A DNA stretch of 64,000 nucleotides from Salinicola lusitanus (GCF_003206045.1 NZ_PZJM01000002.1:1592-65591); one strand, 5' to 3'; positions 9,220 to 20,451 are shown, numbered from the stretch's first letter. Translations and numbers: made by a program. Notes: generated by a model from the sequence alone, not told the origin.

Positions 9220-10146
9220 ATGCTGATCTACACCCTCAAGCGCCTGCTGCAGGCGATTCCCACGCTGCTGATCGTGATCACGATCTCGTTCTTCCTGATG
9301 CGTGTGGCGCCCGGCGGCCCATTCGACGGCGAGCGCCAGCTGCCGCCGGAGATCGAAGCCAACCTGATGGCCGCCTACCATCTCGACGAACCGCTGCCGA
9401 TGCAGTATCTGCGCTACATGGGCAATCTGCTCCAGGGCGATTTCGGGCCGTCGTTCAAGTACAAGGACTTCTCGGTCACCGAGCTGATCATGCAGGGTTT
9501 TCCGGTCAGCCTGGAGATCGGCGGGCTGGCGATACTGCTGGCGCTGATGATCGGGCTGCCGCTGGGGATCGCGGCGGCGATCAAGCGCAACTCCACCGTG
9601 GACTACCTGGTGATGGGCACGGCGCTGACCGGTATCGCCGTTCCCAACTTCGTGATCGCGCCGATCTTCGCCCTGGTGTTCGGCGTGCTGCTGGGCTGGC
9701 TGCCGGCCGGGGGCTGGAACGGTGGCGCCCTGCCCAACCTGGTCCTGCCGGTGGTGGCGCTGTCGATCCAGCAGATCGCCTATATCGCCCGGATGATGCG
9801 CGCCAGCATGATCGAGGTGCTGGGCAGCCACTTCATTCGCACCGCACGGGCCAAGGGTCTCAACGAGGGTGAAGTGATCTGGCGCCACGCGCTTCGCCCC
9901 GCCCTGCTACCGGTGATGTCCTACCTCGGCCCGGCCATCGCCGGGATCATCACCGGGTCGGTGGTGATCGAGCAGATCTTCGGCATCCCGGGGATCGGCC
10001 GCTACTTCGTCCAGGGCGCGCTCAACCGTGATTACACCCTGGTGATGGGCACCGTGGTCTTCTACGGCGTGCTGATCGTGCTGATGAACCTGATCGTCGA
10101 CCTGCTCTACTCCGCGCTCGATCCCCAAATTCGCTACGACGACTGA
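9220..10146 (+). CDS. oppB: Oligopeptide ABC transporter permease OppB
   Basis: 308-aa inner-membrane permease. The opening segment (KRLLQAIPTLLIVITISFF, then RVAPGGPF) and the HLDEP...GDFGPSFKYKD region closely follow E. coli OppB (306 aa), rather than DppB. The EAA loop that contacts the ATPase is visible (FIRTARAKGLNEGEVIWRHAL). About six membrane segments are expected. It is 55 bp into an oppB-oppC-oppDF run and follows four binding-protein genes. Confidence 0.95.
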   Translation: MLIYTLKRLLQAIPTLLIVITISFFLMRVAPGGPFDGERQLPPEIEANLMAAYHLDEPLPMQYLRYMGNLLQGDFGPSFKYKDFSVTELIMQGFPVSLEIGGLAILLALMIGLPLGIAAAIKRNSTVDYLVMGTALTGIAVPNFVIAPIFALVFGVLLGWLPAGGWNGGALPNLVLPVVALSIQQIAYIARMMRASMIEVLGSHFIRTARAKGLNEGEVIWRHALRPALLPVMSYLGPAIAGIITGSVVIEQIFGIPGIGRYFVQGALNRDYTLVMGTVVFYGVLIVLMNLIVDLLYSALDPQIRYDD

Positions 10147-10222
10147 CTCATGAACAGTGACCGCCTCATGACCAACGACCGAGCCTCAACTCCATTCATT
10201 CGTGCCACCGGGGAGGCCGCCA

Positions 10223-11182
10223 ATGACGTCTGATTCCAAGCCCTACAGCGGCGAACGGCGGGATGGCGCCCCGCTGCCCGCCGGCGGCCCCAACCCGCCC
10301 CGCGCTCCGGAACCGGAGGCCGCTGCGGCCCCCGTGGGCGAAAGCCTGGCCAAGGATGCCTGGCGGCGCCTCACCCAGAACCGTGCCGCCATGGCCAGTC
10401 TGGGCCTGCTGATCGCCATCGTGCTGGTCTGCGTCGCCGGCCCCTGGTTCCTGCCCTGGGGCCTGGCCGAGGTCGACTGGAACGCCTTCGGTACCGGCCC
10501 GACGCTGGAAGGTGCCCACTATCTGGGCACCGACGCCAACGGCCGCGACCTGCTCACCCGCGTGCTCTATGGCGGCCGCGTCTCGCTCTCGGTGGCGCTG
10601 GTCGCCTCCTTCGTCAGCCTGGTGATCGGGGTGCTCTACGGCGCCATCTCCGGCTATCTGGGCGGCCGCGTCGACAACGTCATGATGCGCTTCGTCGACA
10701 TCATGTACTCGCTGCCGTTCATGTTCCTGGTGATCCTGTTGATGGTGGTGTTCGGCCGCAACATCTTCCTGATCTACGCTGCCATTGGCGCGGTGGAGTG
10801 GCTCGACATGGCCCGTATCGTGCGCGGCCAGACCCTGGCGCTGAAACGCCGCGAGTTCATCGAGGCCGCCCACGCGCTCGGTGTGCGGGATACCAAGATC
10901 GTCACCCGCCATCTGATTCCCAACGCCATTGGCCCGGTGATCATCTACGTCACCCTCACCGTGCCCAAGGTGATCCTGCTGGAGAGCTTCCTGTCGTTTC
11001 TGGGGCTCGGGGTGCAGGAGCCGCTGACCAGTTGGGGCGTGCTGATCTCCGAGGGGGTGGACATGATGGAAAGTGCCCCCTGGATGCTGCTGGTGCCGTC
11101 GTTCTTCCTCGCCGCCACGCTGTTCTGTCTCAATTTCCTGGGCGATGGGTTGCGTGATGCCCTCGACCCGCGCACACGCTGA
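10223..11182 (+). CDS. oppC: Oligopeptide ABC transporter permease OppC
   Basis: 319-aa partner permease of OppB. The start at 10223 (MTSDSKPYS) is chosen because GGGGAGG lies six bases upstream; a GTG at 10202 is less likely. A Pro/Ala-rich cytosolic N-terminus of about 45 residues precedes the first membrane helix. HYLGTDANGRDLLTRVLYGGRVSL is the typical family signature (given here only to locate it, near residue 100), and the EAA loop reads EAAHALGVRDTKIVTRHLIP. The ATPase gene starts 10 bp after its stop. Confidence 0.95.
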   Translation: MTSDSKPYSGERRDGAPLPAGGPNPPRAPEPEAAAAPVGESLAKDAWRRLTQNRAAMASLGLLIAIVLVCVAGPWFLPWGLAEVDWNAFGTGPTLEGAHYLGTDANGRDLLTRVLYGGRVSLSVALVASFVSLVIGVLYGAISGYLGGRVDNVMMRFVDIMYSLPFMFLVILLMVVFGRNIFLIYAAIGAVEWLDMARIVRGQTLALKRREFIEAAHALGVRDTKIVTRHLIPNAIGPVIIYVTLTVPKVILLESFLSFLGLGVQEPLTSWGVLISEGVDMMESAPWMLLVPSFFLAATLFCLNFLGDGLRDALDPRTR

Positions 11183-11192
11183 GGATGACTCG

Positions 11193-12797
<1,605 letters not shown>

Positions 12798-12858
12798 AGT
12801 TACCACCCAGCGCGCGAAGAAAGGCGATCGACAACAACAACCGACTCGAGAGGGCATC

Positions 12859-14754
12859 GTGGTTTCCAGCGGATTCATCCCCAACAAGACCGTCGCGTCA
12901 TTGATCCTCGGCACACTCCTGACCAGCGCATCGGTCATGGCTTCCACAGCCGCGATGGCGCAGTCACTGCCGCCGTCCGCCGAAAATGGGGAGTGGGATC
13001 TCTCCGATCTCTACGCCTCGCTCGACGACTGGCAGCAGGCACTGAAGGAGGTGGATAGTCGTATCCAGACCCTCGGTGACTATCAGGCGACACTGACCGA
13101 CAGCCCCGAGGCGCTGGCCAAGGCACTGGATGCCATTCGCTCGGTGGAGAAATCCGCCAACCGCGTCCAGACCTATGCGTCCCTCCAGGCCGACGAGGAT
13201 CTACGTGACGGTCCGGCGCAGGAGCGTCAGGCACAAGCCGAACAACTGATGGCGCGGTTCGATTCGGCCATCGGCTACCTGCGTCCGACGCTGATCGCAA
13301 TGGACCGAAGCGCTCTCTCGAGCTGGCTCTCCAATCCGCAGCTTCGGGATCACCGCCGCTTTCTGGAAAACGTGATTCGTGAAGCGCCACACACGCTCTC
13401 CGAGCAGACCGAGACCGCCCTGGCCGCCCTCGGCCCGGTGATGAGCCATGAGACGCCCTATTCGTTGCTGGCGAATTCCGATATCGAGTGGCCCACCCTC
13501 GAGATCGACGGCAAGCGTGTACGCCTCGACGCGGCGGGTTATGGCCAGTGGCGGGAATCCCAGGATCGCGATGTGCGCCGGCGGGTGTTCGAGGCCTACT
13601 GGCCAGCGTGGCAGCAGTACACCGCCACATTCGGCTCACTGCTCAACGCCCAGGTCCAGCAGCATGTCACCGAGGCGAAACTGCGCCACTACGACAGCGC
13701 GATGGCCGCCGCGGTGTCTCGCGATGACATTCCGCCGGCGGTCTACCAGCAACTGATCGACTCGACCAACGCCCACCTGGACACGCTCCACCGCTATCTC
13801 AGACTGCGCCAGCGCATTCTCGGCGTTGATCAGTTGCACTACTACGATATCTACCCACCACTGGCCGAACTCGACAGAAAATTCGATCTCGATGATGCAC
13901 GCGAATTGACCCGGGAAGCGACGACGCCGCTCGGCCCGCATTACGCCGAGCTGATCGGACAGGCCACCAGCGCCGCCTGGACCAGCGCCTATCCGAGTCA
14001 AGGCAAACGCTCCGGCGCCTACATGAACGGCTCGGCCTATGACGTTCACCCCTACGTGCTGATGAACTTCAATGGCAGTTACGGCGATGTATCGACCTAC
14101 GCTCACGAGTGGGGCCATGGCGTACATAGCATGCTGACTAAGGAGAATCAGCCGTACGCAACGTCGGACTACTCGATCTTCACCGCCGAGGTCGCGTCCA
14201 CGACCAACGAACAGCTACTGGTCGATCGCATGATCCGGCAGGCCAAGACCCCGGAGGAGAAGCTCTTCTACATCGGACAGGCGCTCGAAGCCATTCGCGG
14301 AACCTACTTCCGTCAGGCCCAGTTTGCCGAGTTCGAGTTGGCCATTCACCAGGCCGCCGAGAACGGCGAACAGCTATCCGGTGATCGCCTGACGAAAATG
14401 TACGGCGAGATTCTGCGCAAGTACTACGGCGTCGACCAGGGCATTACCGACATCGACGAGACGGACTACGCCGAGTGGGCTTACATCCCGCATTTCTACT
14501 ACGACTTCTACGTCTACCAATACGCCACCTCTATCACGGCGGCACAGGTGTTTGCCCAAGGCCTCGAGGAAAATCCCCAGGCGTGGCGAGACAGATATCT
14601 CAACGTGCTCTCCCAGGGCGGCGCGCAAAGCGGTTATCAGTTATTGAAGAACGCGGGCGTGGACCTTGCAACGCCGGCGCCCTACGACAAACTCGCTGAC
14701 ACGATGAACAAGCTAATCGATGAAGCCGAAGCCGCTCTCGACAAGGTCGGCTGA
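12859..14754 (+). CDS. PepF-type M3 oligoendopeptidase with signal peptide
   Basis: 631-aa zinc peptidase of family M3B (oligoendopeptidase F), which hydrolyses medium-length peptides. The zinc site HEWGH is at residues 416-420 in TYAHEWGHGVHSML. The start is a GTG after GAGAGGG. The N-terminus has a hydrophobic stretch ending STAAMA-QSLPP, a credible Sec signal peptide, whereas well-studied PepF enzymes are cytoplasmic. Located 61 bp after oppDF and followed by a strong terminator, it likely ends the opp operon and may trim peptides in the periplasm before import. Confidence 0.88.
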   Translation: MVSSGFIPNKTVASLILGTLLTSASVMASTAAMAQSLPPSAENGEWDLSDLYASLDDWQQALKEVDSRIQTLGDYQATLTDSPEALAKALDAIRSVEKSANRVQTYASLQADEDLRDGPAQERQAQAEQLMARFDSAIGYLRPTLIAMDRSALSSWLSNPQLRDHRRFLENVIREAPHTLSEQTETALAALGPVMSHETPYSLLANSDIEWPTLEIDGKRVRLDAAGYGQWRESQDRDVRRRVFEAYWPAWQQYTATFGSLLNAQVQQHVTEAKLRHYDSAMAAAVSRDDIPPAVYQQLIDSTNAHLDTLHRYLRLRQRILGVDQLHYYDIYPPLAELDRKFDLDDARELTREATTPLGPHYAELIGQATSAAWTSAYPSQGKRSGAYMNGSAYDVHPYVLMNFNGSYGDVSTYAHEWGHGVHSMLTKENQPYATSDYSIFTAEVASTTNEQLLVDRMIRQAKTPEEKLFYIGQALEAIRGTYFRQAQFAEFELAIHQAAENGEQLSGDRLTKMYGEILRKYYGVDQGITDIDETDYAEWAYIPHFYYDFYVYQYATSITAAQVFAQGLEENPQAWRDRYLNVLSQGGAQSGYQLLKNAGVDLATPAPYDKLADTMNKLIDEAEAALDKVG

Positions 14755-14820
14755 CAAGCGGGTAGAAGACGCTCGGATTGAGAGATCCAGCCAGGATGAT
14801 GACACCGCCGCTACGCATCA

Positions 14821-14847
14821 ACGCCCTCATATCGAGGGCGTTTTTTT
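14821..14847 (+). terminator. Rho-independent terminator of the opp-pepF operon
   Basis: Stem ACGCCCTC / GAGGGCGT with loop ATATC, followed by seven T residues. It lies 66 bp after the pepF stop. Confidence 0.92.
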
Positions 14848-15374
14848 GCTTACGTTCATCGAAGCTGGCAACCGTATCTACTTTAGATACCGGGCATAAT
14901 GACCATGATCGGCATGCGTTTTTTCTATCACATCATTTATGAAACGCATGTTTTTTTGCAGTGCGAATCGCCAGAATTCGCACTTATCGAGTGCAAGAAA
15001 ACACATGCAATCGGTCGGCAAAAGCCCTGTTGTTCGAAAGCCGGACAAACCTCTTCGACATCACTCGCCGCAGCATAACAGGTGTTAAGGAATCTACGAC
15101 GTCGCCCCGTGTCTCTTCAATCAATGTGACTCCTAACCTTTGAGGTATCCAACGTCATTTCGCCAATAAAACAATCGTTTACTTGAGCCAAAACTGAAAC
15201 CGCCGGTTTTGTATAAAATATTCAGTGCCACCGCCACCGCCCAGCGGCAATATTGCTTTCCACCCCGGCCATATTCGCACCGATTGGCACATATATTGCT
15301 GCAACTTCCAACAAGGGATTGTGGCTCCTGTCGCGGAGTCACCAACAAGCAGTCACTAGAACAATCGAGACAAT
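14848..15374. other. AT-rich intergenic region before tonB
   Basis: This stretch is visibly richer in A+T than its surroundings. It holds the inverted repeat at 14913-14950 and a TATAAA-like -10 candidate at 15212-15217. I found no convincing gene: the short frames at 14961-15143 (+) and 15133-15348 (-) lack ribosome sites and family-like composition. No recognisable Fur box was seen. Confidence 0.6.
14913..14957 (+). repeat. Perfect 9-bp inverted repeat with T-tract
   Basis: CATGCGTTT (14913-14921) and AAACGCATG (14942-14950) flank a 20-base loop and are followed by seven T residues. It could be a second, weaker terminator or the end of a small RNA; as an operator it would be unusual because of the T-run. 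Confidence 0.45.
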
Positions 15375-16247
15375 ATGACCGCGATTGACAACGCGCTTCC
15401 CGCTGGGGAAGTGACGCCGAAACACAGACACTCGATATCTCGGCCTGAAGTCCTGGTCCTGATAGCGATCTCGGTGCTTATCCATGGATTGATCTGGTGG
15501 TCATTGAATCGCCAACCCCTGGTTGCCGCTGAAGTGTTGCCGAATCAGGCATCCCAGGCATCGGAGGTGACCGTCTCATTGACCAGCGCGCCGCCACCCG
15601 AGCCGCCACCGCCGCCGCCGCCGCCGCCCGTTCAGGAGACGCCGGTCGTGGATGACGTTGCCGTCACGCCCGCTGAAGAGGAAGTGGCACCGGAGCCTGA
15701 GCCGGAACCGGAACCGGAACCGGAACCGGAACCGGAACCGGAACCGGAACCGGAACCGGAACCTCAGCCTGAGCCACAACCCGAGCCCGAACCGCAGCCC
15801 GAGCCCGAGCCCGAGCCGCAACCAGAGCCCGAGCCGGAGCCTCGGCCCGCGCCCGAGCCACAACCGAAACCCGCGCCCAAGCCAGCGCCCCAGAAGCCTG
15901 CATCGACACCGAGCCAGCCTTCTCCGCCGACTGAAAGCGCAAGCGCAGCGTCCAGCAACGAGGTCACACCTGCCGTATCCGGCATGCAGAGCCTGGGCAA
16001 CCCGCCGCCACGCTATCCGTCACTCGCACTGCGCCGCGGCTACGAGGGCAACGTGCAATTGAAGATCCTGGTCATGCCCGATGGCACGGCGGGTCAGGTA
16101 CAGGTCATTCAATCCAGTGGTCATCGGGAACTGGACGAAGCCGCCGTCGAGACGGTTCGCGGCTGGACGTTCAAGCCAGCCAAACGGGGCGATACACCGA
16201 TCAAGGGCTGGGCGCTGCAGACCATCGCGTTTCAGTTGCCCAATTGA
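15375..16247 (+). CDS. tonB: Energy transducer TonB
   Basis: 290 aa. A single N-terminal membrane anchor (about residues 24-44, [17 protein letters not shown]) is followed by a long periplasmic Pro/Glu-Pro spacer and a C-terminal TonB domain (about 205-290) with [14 protein letters not shown] and [17 protein letters not shown]. TonB passes proton-motive energy from ExbB-ExbD to outer-membrane receptors. The EP spacer is encoded in part by ten perfect CCGGAA repeats. exbB, exbD and a receptor gene follow on the same strand, so this is a dedicated system. Confidence 0.95.
   Translation: MTAIDNALPAGEVTPKHRHSISRPEVLVLIAISVLIHGLIWWSLNRQPLVAAEVLPNQASQASEVTVSLTSAPPPEPPPPPPPPPVQETPVVDDVAVTPAEEEVAPEPEPEPEPEPEPEPEPEPEPEPEPQPEPQPEPEPQPEPEPEPQPEPEPEPRPAPEPQPKPAPKPAPQKPASTPSQPSPPTESASAASSNEVTPAVSGMQSLGNPPPRYPSLALRRGYEGNVQLKILVMPDGTAGQVQVIQSSGHRELDEAAVETVRGWTFKPAKRGDTPIKGWALQTIAFQLPN
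15702..15761 (+). repeat. Ten perfect tandem CCGGAA repeats in tonB
   Basis: Ten consecutive 6-bp units encode a Pro-Glu run. Less regular EP/QP codons extend on both sides. Because the unit is a multiple of three, copy-number slippage would lengthen or shorten the periplasmic spacer without a frameshift. Confidence 0.97.
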
Positions 16248-16288
16248 CGAACAACAACGATGCAACACTTTCAGCAAGGAAAAACACC

Positions 16289-17005
16289 ATGATGGAATCC
16301 AATGACATCACCGCCATGATCGTACCCGGCGTGCTCTGGACGCTGATCGTCTTCTCTATCGCGACCTGGGCGATTCTGCTGATAAAGGGCCTGCAGTTCG
16401 CTCGTAATCGGGTCGAAAACAAGCGTTTCCAGAAAGCTTTCTGGGAGGCCAAGAGCATGGAGGAGGGCGAGTCGATCAGCGAAAAACGTCCGGGCACCAT
16501 GGCATCGATCGCCCGCGCGGGTTTCGACGTGATCACCGGGCGCGACATCTCTCCCCGTAACCAGGACCTGGCTCAGAAGATCAACCGATCCGATCGCCTG
16601 GAGCGCACATTGAGACAGCAGATCCAGCGCGAACGCCGCTCTCTGGAAGGCGGTCTGGCGATCCTTGCCAGTATCGGCAGTACCTCACCGTTCATCGGTC
16701 TGTTCGGTACGGTGTGGGGCATCATGGAAGCCCTGATCACCATCGGCGAAACCGGCGAGGCAGGTCTGGACACCGTGGCCGGCCCCATCGGCCATGCGCT
16801 GATCGCGACGGGGGTCGGTATCGCCGCCGCGGTGCCGGCAGTGCTGGTCTACAACTACTTCACGCGCCGGCTGAAACTCAACGTATCGCTAATGGATGAT
16901 TTCGCTCACGACTTCTACAGCCTGGCCCAGCAGCACGCCTTTCAAAGCCGCGCGCCCAGGCCTGTCGCACCCGAAATACCGTCGCCTTCCCCAGCAATGG
17001 GGTGA
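16289..17005 (+). CDS. exbB: ExbB/TolQ/MotA-family proton channel protein ExbB
   Basis: 238 aa. Start ATG 16289 is set by AAGGA eight bases upstream; a TTG at 16244 overlapping tonB is weaker. Three membrane segments are visible: residues about 8-30, then a pair near 130-200 containing ASIGSTSPFIGLFGTVWGI and GHALIATGVGIAAAVPAVL, which line the proton path. It works with ExbD and TonB in the inner membrane. It begins 41 bp after tonB. Confidence 0.94.
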   Translation: MMESNDITAMIVPGVLWTLIVFSIATWAILLIKGLQFARNRVENKRFQKAFWEAKSMEEGESISEKRPGTMASIARAGFDVITGRDISPRNQDLAQKINRSDRLERTLRQQIQRERRSLEGGLAILASIGSTSPFIGLFGTVWGIMEALITIGETGEAGLDTVAGPIGHALIATGVGIAAAVPAVLVYNYFTRRLKLNVSLMDDFAHDFYSLAQQHAFQSRAPRPVAPEIPSPSPAMG

Positions 17006-17056
17006 TCTCGAGTCACCGGTATCAGCCTCAATCCGCTCATGAAAAGGTAATGTGAA

Positions 17057-17458
17057 ATGGCTTTTTCCAGTCACGACGACGATGAAGTTCTCAGCGAGAT
17101 GAATGTCACCCCACTGGTCGATGTGATGCTCGTTCTACTGGTGGTTTTCATCGTCACCGCGCCGCTCATGACCAATGCCGTACACGTCAACCTGCCCAAG
17201 ACAGGGGCGGTCGCGCCCCCCGAGACCAAGGAGCCAATGGTCGTGAGCGTCGATGCCGATGGCGCTTATTTCATTGGCAAAAAGGAGTACAGCTTCGAAG
17301 ACCTGGAGCAGGCGCTCGTCCAGGCCCATGACGAGAATCCCGATCAGGCCGTACAGCTGCAGGCGGATGAAGGGGTGGAGTACGGCACCGTTGCCAAGGC
17401 CATGGCGGCGCTGGAGCGCTCTGGCATCCAGAAGGTGGCCGTTCTGACCCAGCAGTGA
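17057..17458 (+). CDS. exbD: Biopolymer transport protein ExbD
   Basis: 133 aa. It has a short cytosolic N-terminus, one membrane helix beginning NVTPLVDVMLVLLVVFIV with the essential in-membrane Asp (in PLVDVM), and a periplasmic domain. Partner of ExbB and TonB. An AAAAGG ribosome site precedes the ATG. A 176-bp gap with no obvious terminator separates it from the receptor gene. Confidence 0.95.
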   Translation: MAFSSHDDDEVLSEMNVTPLVDVMLVLLVVFIVTAPLMTNAVHVNLPKTGAVAPPETKEPMVVSVDADGAYFIGKKEYSFEDLEQALVQAHDENPDQAVQLQADEGVEYGTVAKAMAALERSGIQKVAVLTQQ

Positions 17459-17634
17459 TCTCAAGAGATTGCCTGGGATACACCACCTCGCAACGCGCGG
17501 GACGCCTGCCTGGCGTGATTCGTTTCACTGAAAAGGGAGAATGGACACTCAACGACAACGATAGCGTAGAGCACTCGAATAACAGCGATTGAACATCGAA
17601 TACCAACAACTGCTATTCAAGGAACACCCTGATA

Positions 17635-20451
17635 ATGACAACGCCAAAAATTTGGGATGCCAAGCATCCCAGGGAATCTCTTTGCTCAAAATCCGGCTGG
17701 CGGCTCTCGATGATGCGCCCGGCCGTGTGGCAAAGGTCGTCACTACTGGTGTCGACCTGCCTGATCCTTGCGGCGGCGGCACCACTGGCCATGGCACAGA
17801 GCAGTGACGATGACTATGTCGCCCCGCCGGCCGGTGCAGCCGACGAGATTGCCGAGCCGGCAGCGCCCGCCGAAGCGGCACCCGCTGCGGCTGCGGCCCC
17901 TGCCGCAGCCGTCGCGGCGCCCGCAGCGGCACCGACTCAGGATCTCGGCCGGATGGAAGTGACCGGTTCGGCAATTGCCCGGACCGATGCCGAAACGGCG
18001 GTCCCGGTGACGATCATCGAGGCTGAAGAGATGCGGCAGCAGGGCATTACTTCAACCGCACAGCTGCTTTCGCAAATTTCGGCCAACGACACGAGCTACG
18101 GGCCTGGGTTTGGTACCGGCACGGCCATTACCGGCGGAGCCAGCTTCGCCAACCTGCGCGGTATCGGCACAGACAAGACACTGGTGCTGCTGAACGGTCG
18201 CCGACTGGCCAACAACTCGCTGGATGGCAGTGCCGTCGATCTCAACTCGATTCCCTTCGGTGCCGTCGAGCGCGTCGAGGTCCTGCGTGATGGCGCGTCG
18301 GCCATCTACGGTACCGATGCCATTGGCGGGGTCATCAACTTCATCACCAAGAAAAATCTCACGGGTGGCAACGTCGAACTCGGCTACGACGCGCCCACCC
18401 ATAGTGGAGGTGGCGATAGCGGCGACATCAGCGCGACCTGGGGTAACGGCGATCTCGAGAAAGACGGTTTCAACATCATGGGATCGATGCGATACCGCAA
18501 GCAGGATGACGTCGACTACACCGACCGTGGCAGTATCCGCCAGATCTATGATCCTGCGCGCGGTATCAACGGCACTTCCTCTTTCGCTTATCCTGGCAAC
18601 TATTATCAGGGCGGCGTGGCGGGCAACCCGCTCGCCGGAGAGGGGTGTGACGGAGAAGGATTGGTCGATACCGGCGGCGCCACCTGTACCTATGACTACG
18701 GTCGGTACGGGCAAATCCAGCAGAAGACGGAGAACACGTCGCTTTACACGCGAGCCGCTGCCAAGCTGGCGGAGAACCACACGGCCTCTCTCTCCTACCT
18801 GTGGTCACGAAATAAAAACACCTCGCTGAGCGCGCCATCCCCGACTTCCGGTGGTCCGGTCATTCAGCCCGGGACGCCCTTCTATCCGAACGATCCCGCG
18901 CTCGATCCGACCCAACCGATCGACGTACGGTGGCGTGGCATTCCCGCTGGCCCCCGCGTGACCGACAACACCATCGACGCCCAGCGTCTGGTACTGGATT
19001 TCACCGGCGATTTCTCCGGGTTCAACTACGATAGCGCCGTTTCCTGGAACCGCAGCGATACTGACCTCAACTATCGCAGCGGTTATCTCGACGACAACGA
19101 CCTGCAAGATGCTTTCAACAACGGCTTGATCGATCCTTTCTCCACCGACCCGCTGACGGCAGCCGGCCAGCAAGCGCTGGCGGATGCCGAGGCAAGCGGT
19201 CTGGTATGGACCGCGCAGAATGATGTCTATGCCTGGGACGGCAAGCTGAGTCGCGAGATCGGCGACTGGTTTGGCGCCGGCTCCTCCGCGATCGCCGTTG
19301 GTGCCGATTACCGTCACGAACGCCTGAAGCTCGAGACCGACCCCGATATCGCCTCGCGCGCGACCAGCGGCGGTCTTTCTCCGGATGCCTCCGTCAACGA
19401 AAGCCGCGATGTCAAAGGCATCTACAGCGAGTTGAACGTACCGATCATCGAAGGGCTGGAGATCACGGCGGCCGTGCGCTATGACGACTACAGCGATGTC
19501 GGCGATACCACCAACCCGAAGATCTCCTTCCGCTGGCAACCCTTCCAGCAACTGCTGGTTCGCGGTGCCTATAGCGAAGGCTTTCGCGCGCCGTCGCTCT
19601 ATGAGCTCTACGATCCTGCCGCGCAGACGTTCTCCCCAGGCGGCCTCAACGATCCGCGACTCTGCCCCGGTGGCTCACCCGCCAACGGCGGCGTCGCCAG
19701 CCGCGACTGTAACACCCAGTTCCTCGAAGAACAGGGCGGCAATGAGGACCTGAAACCGGAAGAGGCCAAGAACTGGACACTCGGCTTCGTCTACCAGCCG
19801 TTCCAGAGCTTCTCTGCAGGGCTGGATTTCTGGTGGGTCGAGATCGAAAACGAGATCGATCTGCCAACCTCGGATTACGTCATCGCCAACGAGCCTGGCA
19901 CCATCAGGCGTAAAGACGATGGATCAATCGACTACATTCCGGTTCGCTATCAGAACCTTGGCACCACCAAGACCAATGGTGTCGACGTGTCGGCGAACTA
20001 CCGACTGCCGACAAGCTACGGTTTCTTCAGCGTGGGTTACACCGGCACCTACGTCGATCGCTATGACTTCCAGGAGACGCCAGATGGCGATTACGTCAGC
20101 CGCGTCGGACACTACCGCGCCGGCTACGGCACGATCTTTCGCTGGAAGCACAAGCTTTCCGTCAACTGGAACAAGGGCCACTGGGGCGCCGGTGTCATCA
20201 ACCACTACATGACGGGTTACGACGACTACGACACCTCCACTAACCGTGAAGTCGGTTCCTACACGACTTGGGACGCCCTGGGTTCTTACGCTTTCAGCGC
20301 CGGCCCGACAGTTACCGTTGGCGTGCGTAACCTGTTCGATCGCGACCCGCCCTTCTCCAACCAGCCGGAAGTCGGCCAGCTCGGCTACGATGCCCGCTAT
20401 GCCGACGCCCTGGGTCGCACCGTCTACGCCCGTTTCAATTACGCTTTCTGA
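17635..20451 (+). CDS. TonB-dependent outer-membrane receptor
   Basis: 938 aa. A signal peptide (cleavage near LAMA-QSS) is preceded by a long n-region; the ATGs at 17710 and 17713 would shorten it. After an acidic and then Ala/Pro-rich stretch (about residues 60-105) comes a TonB-box-like segment RMEVTGS. A plug domain follows (VPVTIIEAEEM, LRGIGTDKTLVLLNGRRL, VERVEVLRDGASAIYGTDAIGG), then a 22-strand-type barrel ending in aromatic YARFNYAF. No siderophore-specific feature or Fur site is evident. Flanking tonB-exbBD and the M13 peptidase suggest peptide or protein-fragment uptake; the substrate is not proven. Confidence 0.92.
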   Translation: MTTPKIWDAKHPRESLCSKSGWRLSMMRPAVWQRSSLLVSTCLILAAAAPLAMAQSSDDDYVAPPAGAADEIAEPAAPAEAAPAAAAAPAAAVAAPAAAPTQDLGRMEVTGSAIARTDAETAVPVTIIEAEEMRQQGITSTAQLLSQISANDTSYGPGFGTGTAITGGASFANLRGIGTDKTLVLLNGRRLANNSLDGSAVDLNSIPFGAVERVEVLRDGASAIYGTDAIGGVINFITKKNLTGGNVELGYDAPTHSGGGDSGDISATWGNGDLEKDGFNIMGSMRYRKQDDVDYTDRGSIRQIYDPARGINGTSSFAYPGNYYQGGVAGNPLAGEGCDGEGLVDTGGATCTYDYGRYGQIQQKTENTSLYTRAAAKLAENHTASLSYLWSRNKNTSLSAPSPTSGGPVIQPGTPFYPNDPALDPTQPIDVRWRGIPAGPRVTDNTIDAQRLVLDFTGDFSGFNYDSAVSWNRSDTDLNYRSGYLDDNDLQDAFNNGLIDPFSTDPLTAAGQQALADAEASGLVWTAQNDVYAWDGKLSREIGDWFGAGSSAIAVGADYRHERLKLETDPDIASRATSGGLSPDASVNESRDVKGIYSELNVPIIEGLEITAAVRYDDYSDVGDTTNPKISFRWQPFQQLLVRGAYSEGFRAPSLYELYDPAAQTFSPGGLNDPRLCPGGSPANGGVASRDCNTQFLEEQGGNEDLKPEEAKNWTLGFVYQPFQSFSAGLDFWWVEIENEIDLPTSDYVIANEPGTIRRKDDGSIDYIPVRYQNLGTTKTNGVDVSANYRLPTSYGFFSVGYTGTYVDRYDFQETPDGDYVSRVGHYRAGYGTIFRWKHKLSVNWNKGHWGAGVINHYMTGYDDYDTSTNREVGSYTTWDALGSYAFSAGPTVTVGVRNLFDRDPPFSNQPEVGQLGYDARYADALGRTVYARFNYAF

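Noticed and set aside
14961-15348. Short frames in the AT-rich region before tonB (60 and 71 codons)
   Set aside because: No Shine-Dalgarno, no recognisable features, overlapping each other on opposite strands.
14848-15374. Fur box before tonB
   Set aside because: CATAATGACCATGATC-like sequence near 14893 matches the 19-bp consensus too poorly and is about 480 bp from the gene.
15690-15860. Repeats in tonB as a possible CRISPR or VNTR locus
   Set aside because: No spacers; the hexamers encode the Pro-Glu spacer normal for TonB. Kept only as a coding microsatellite.
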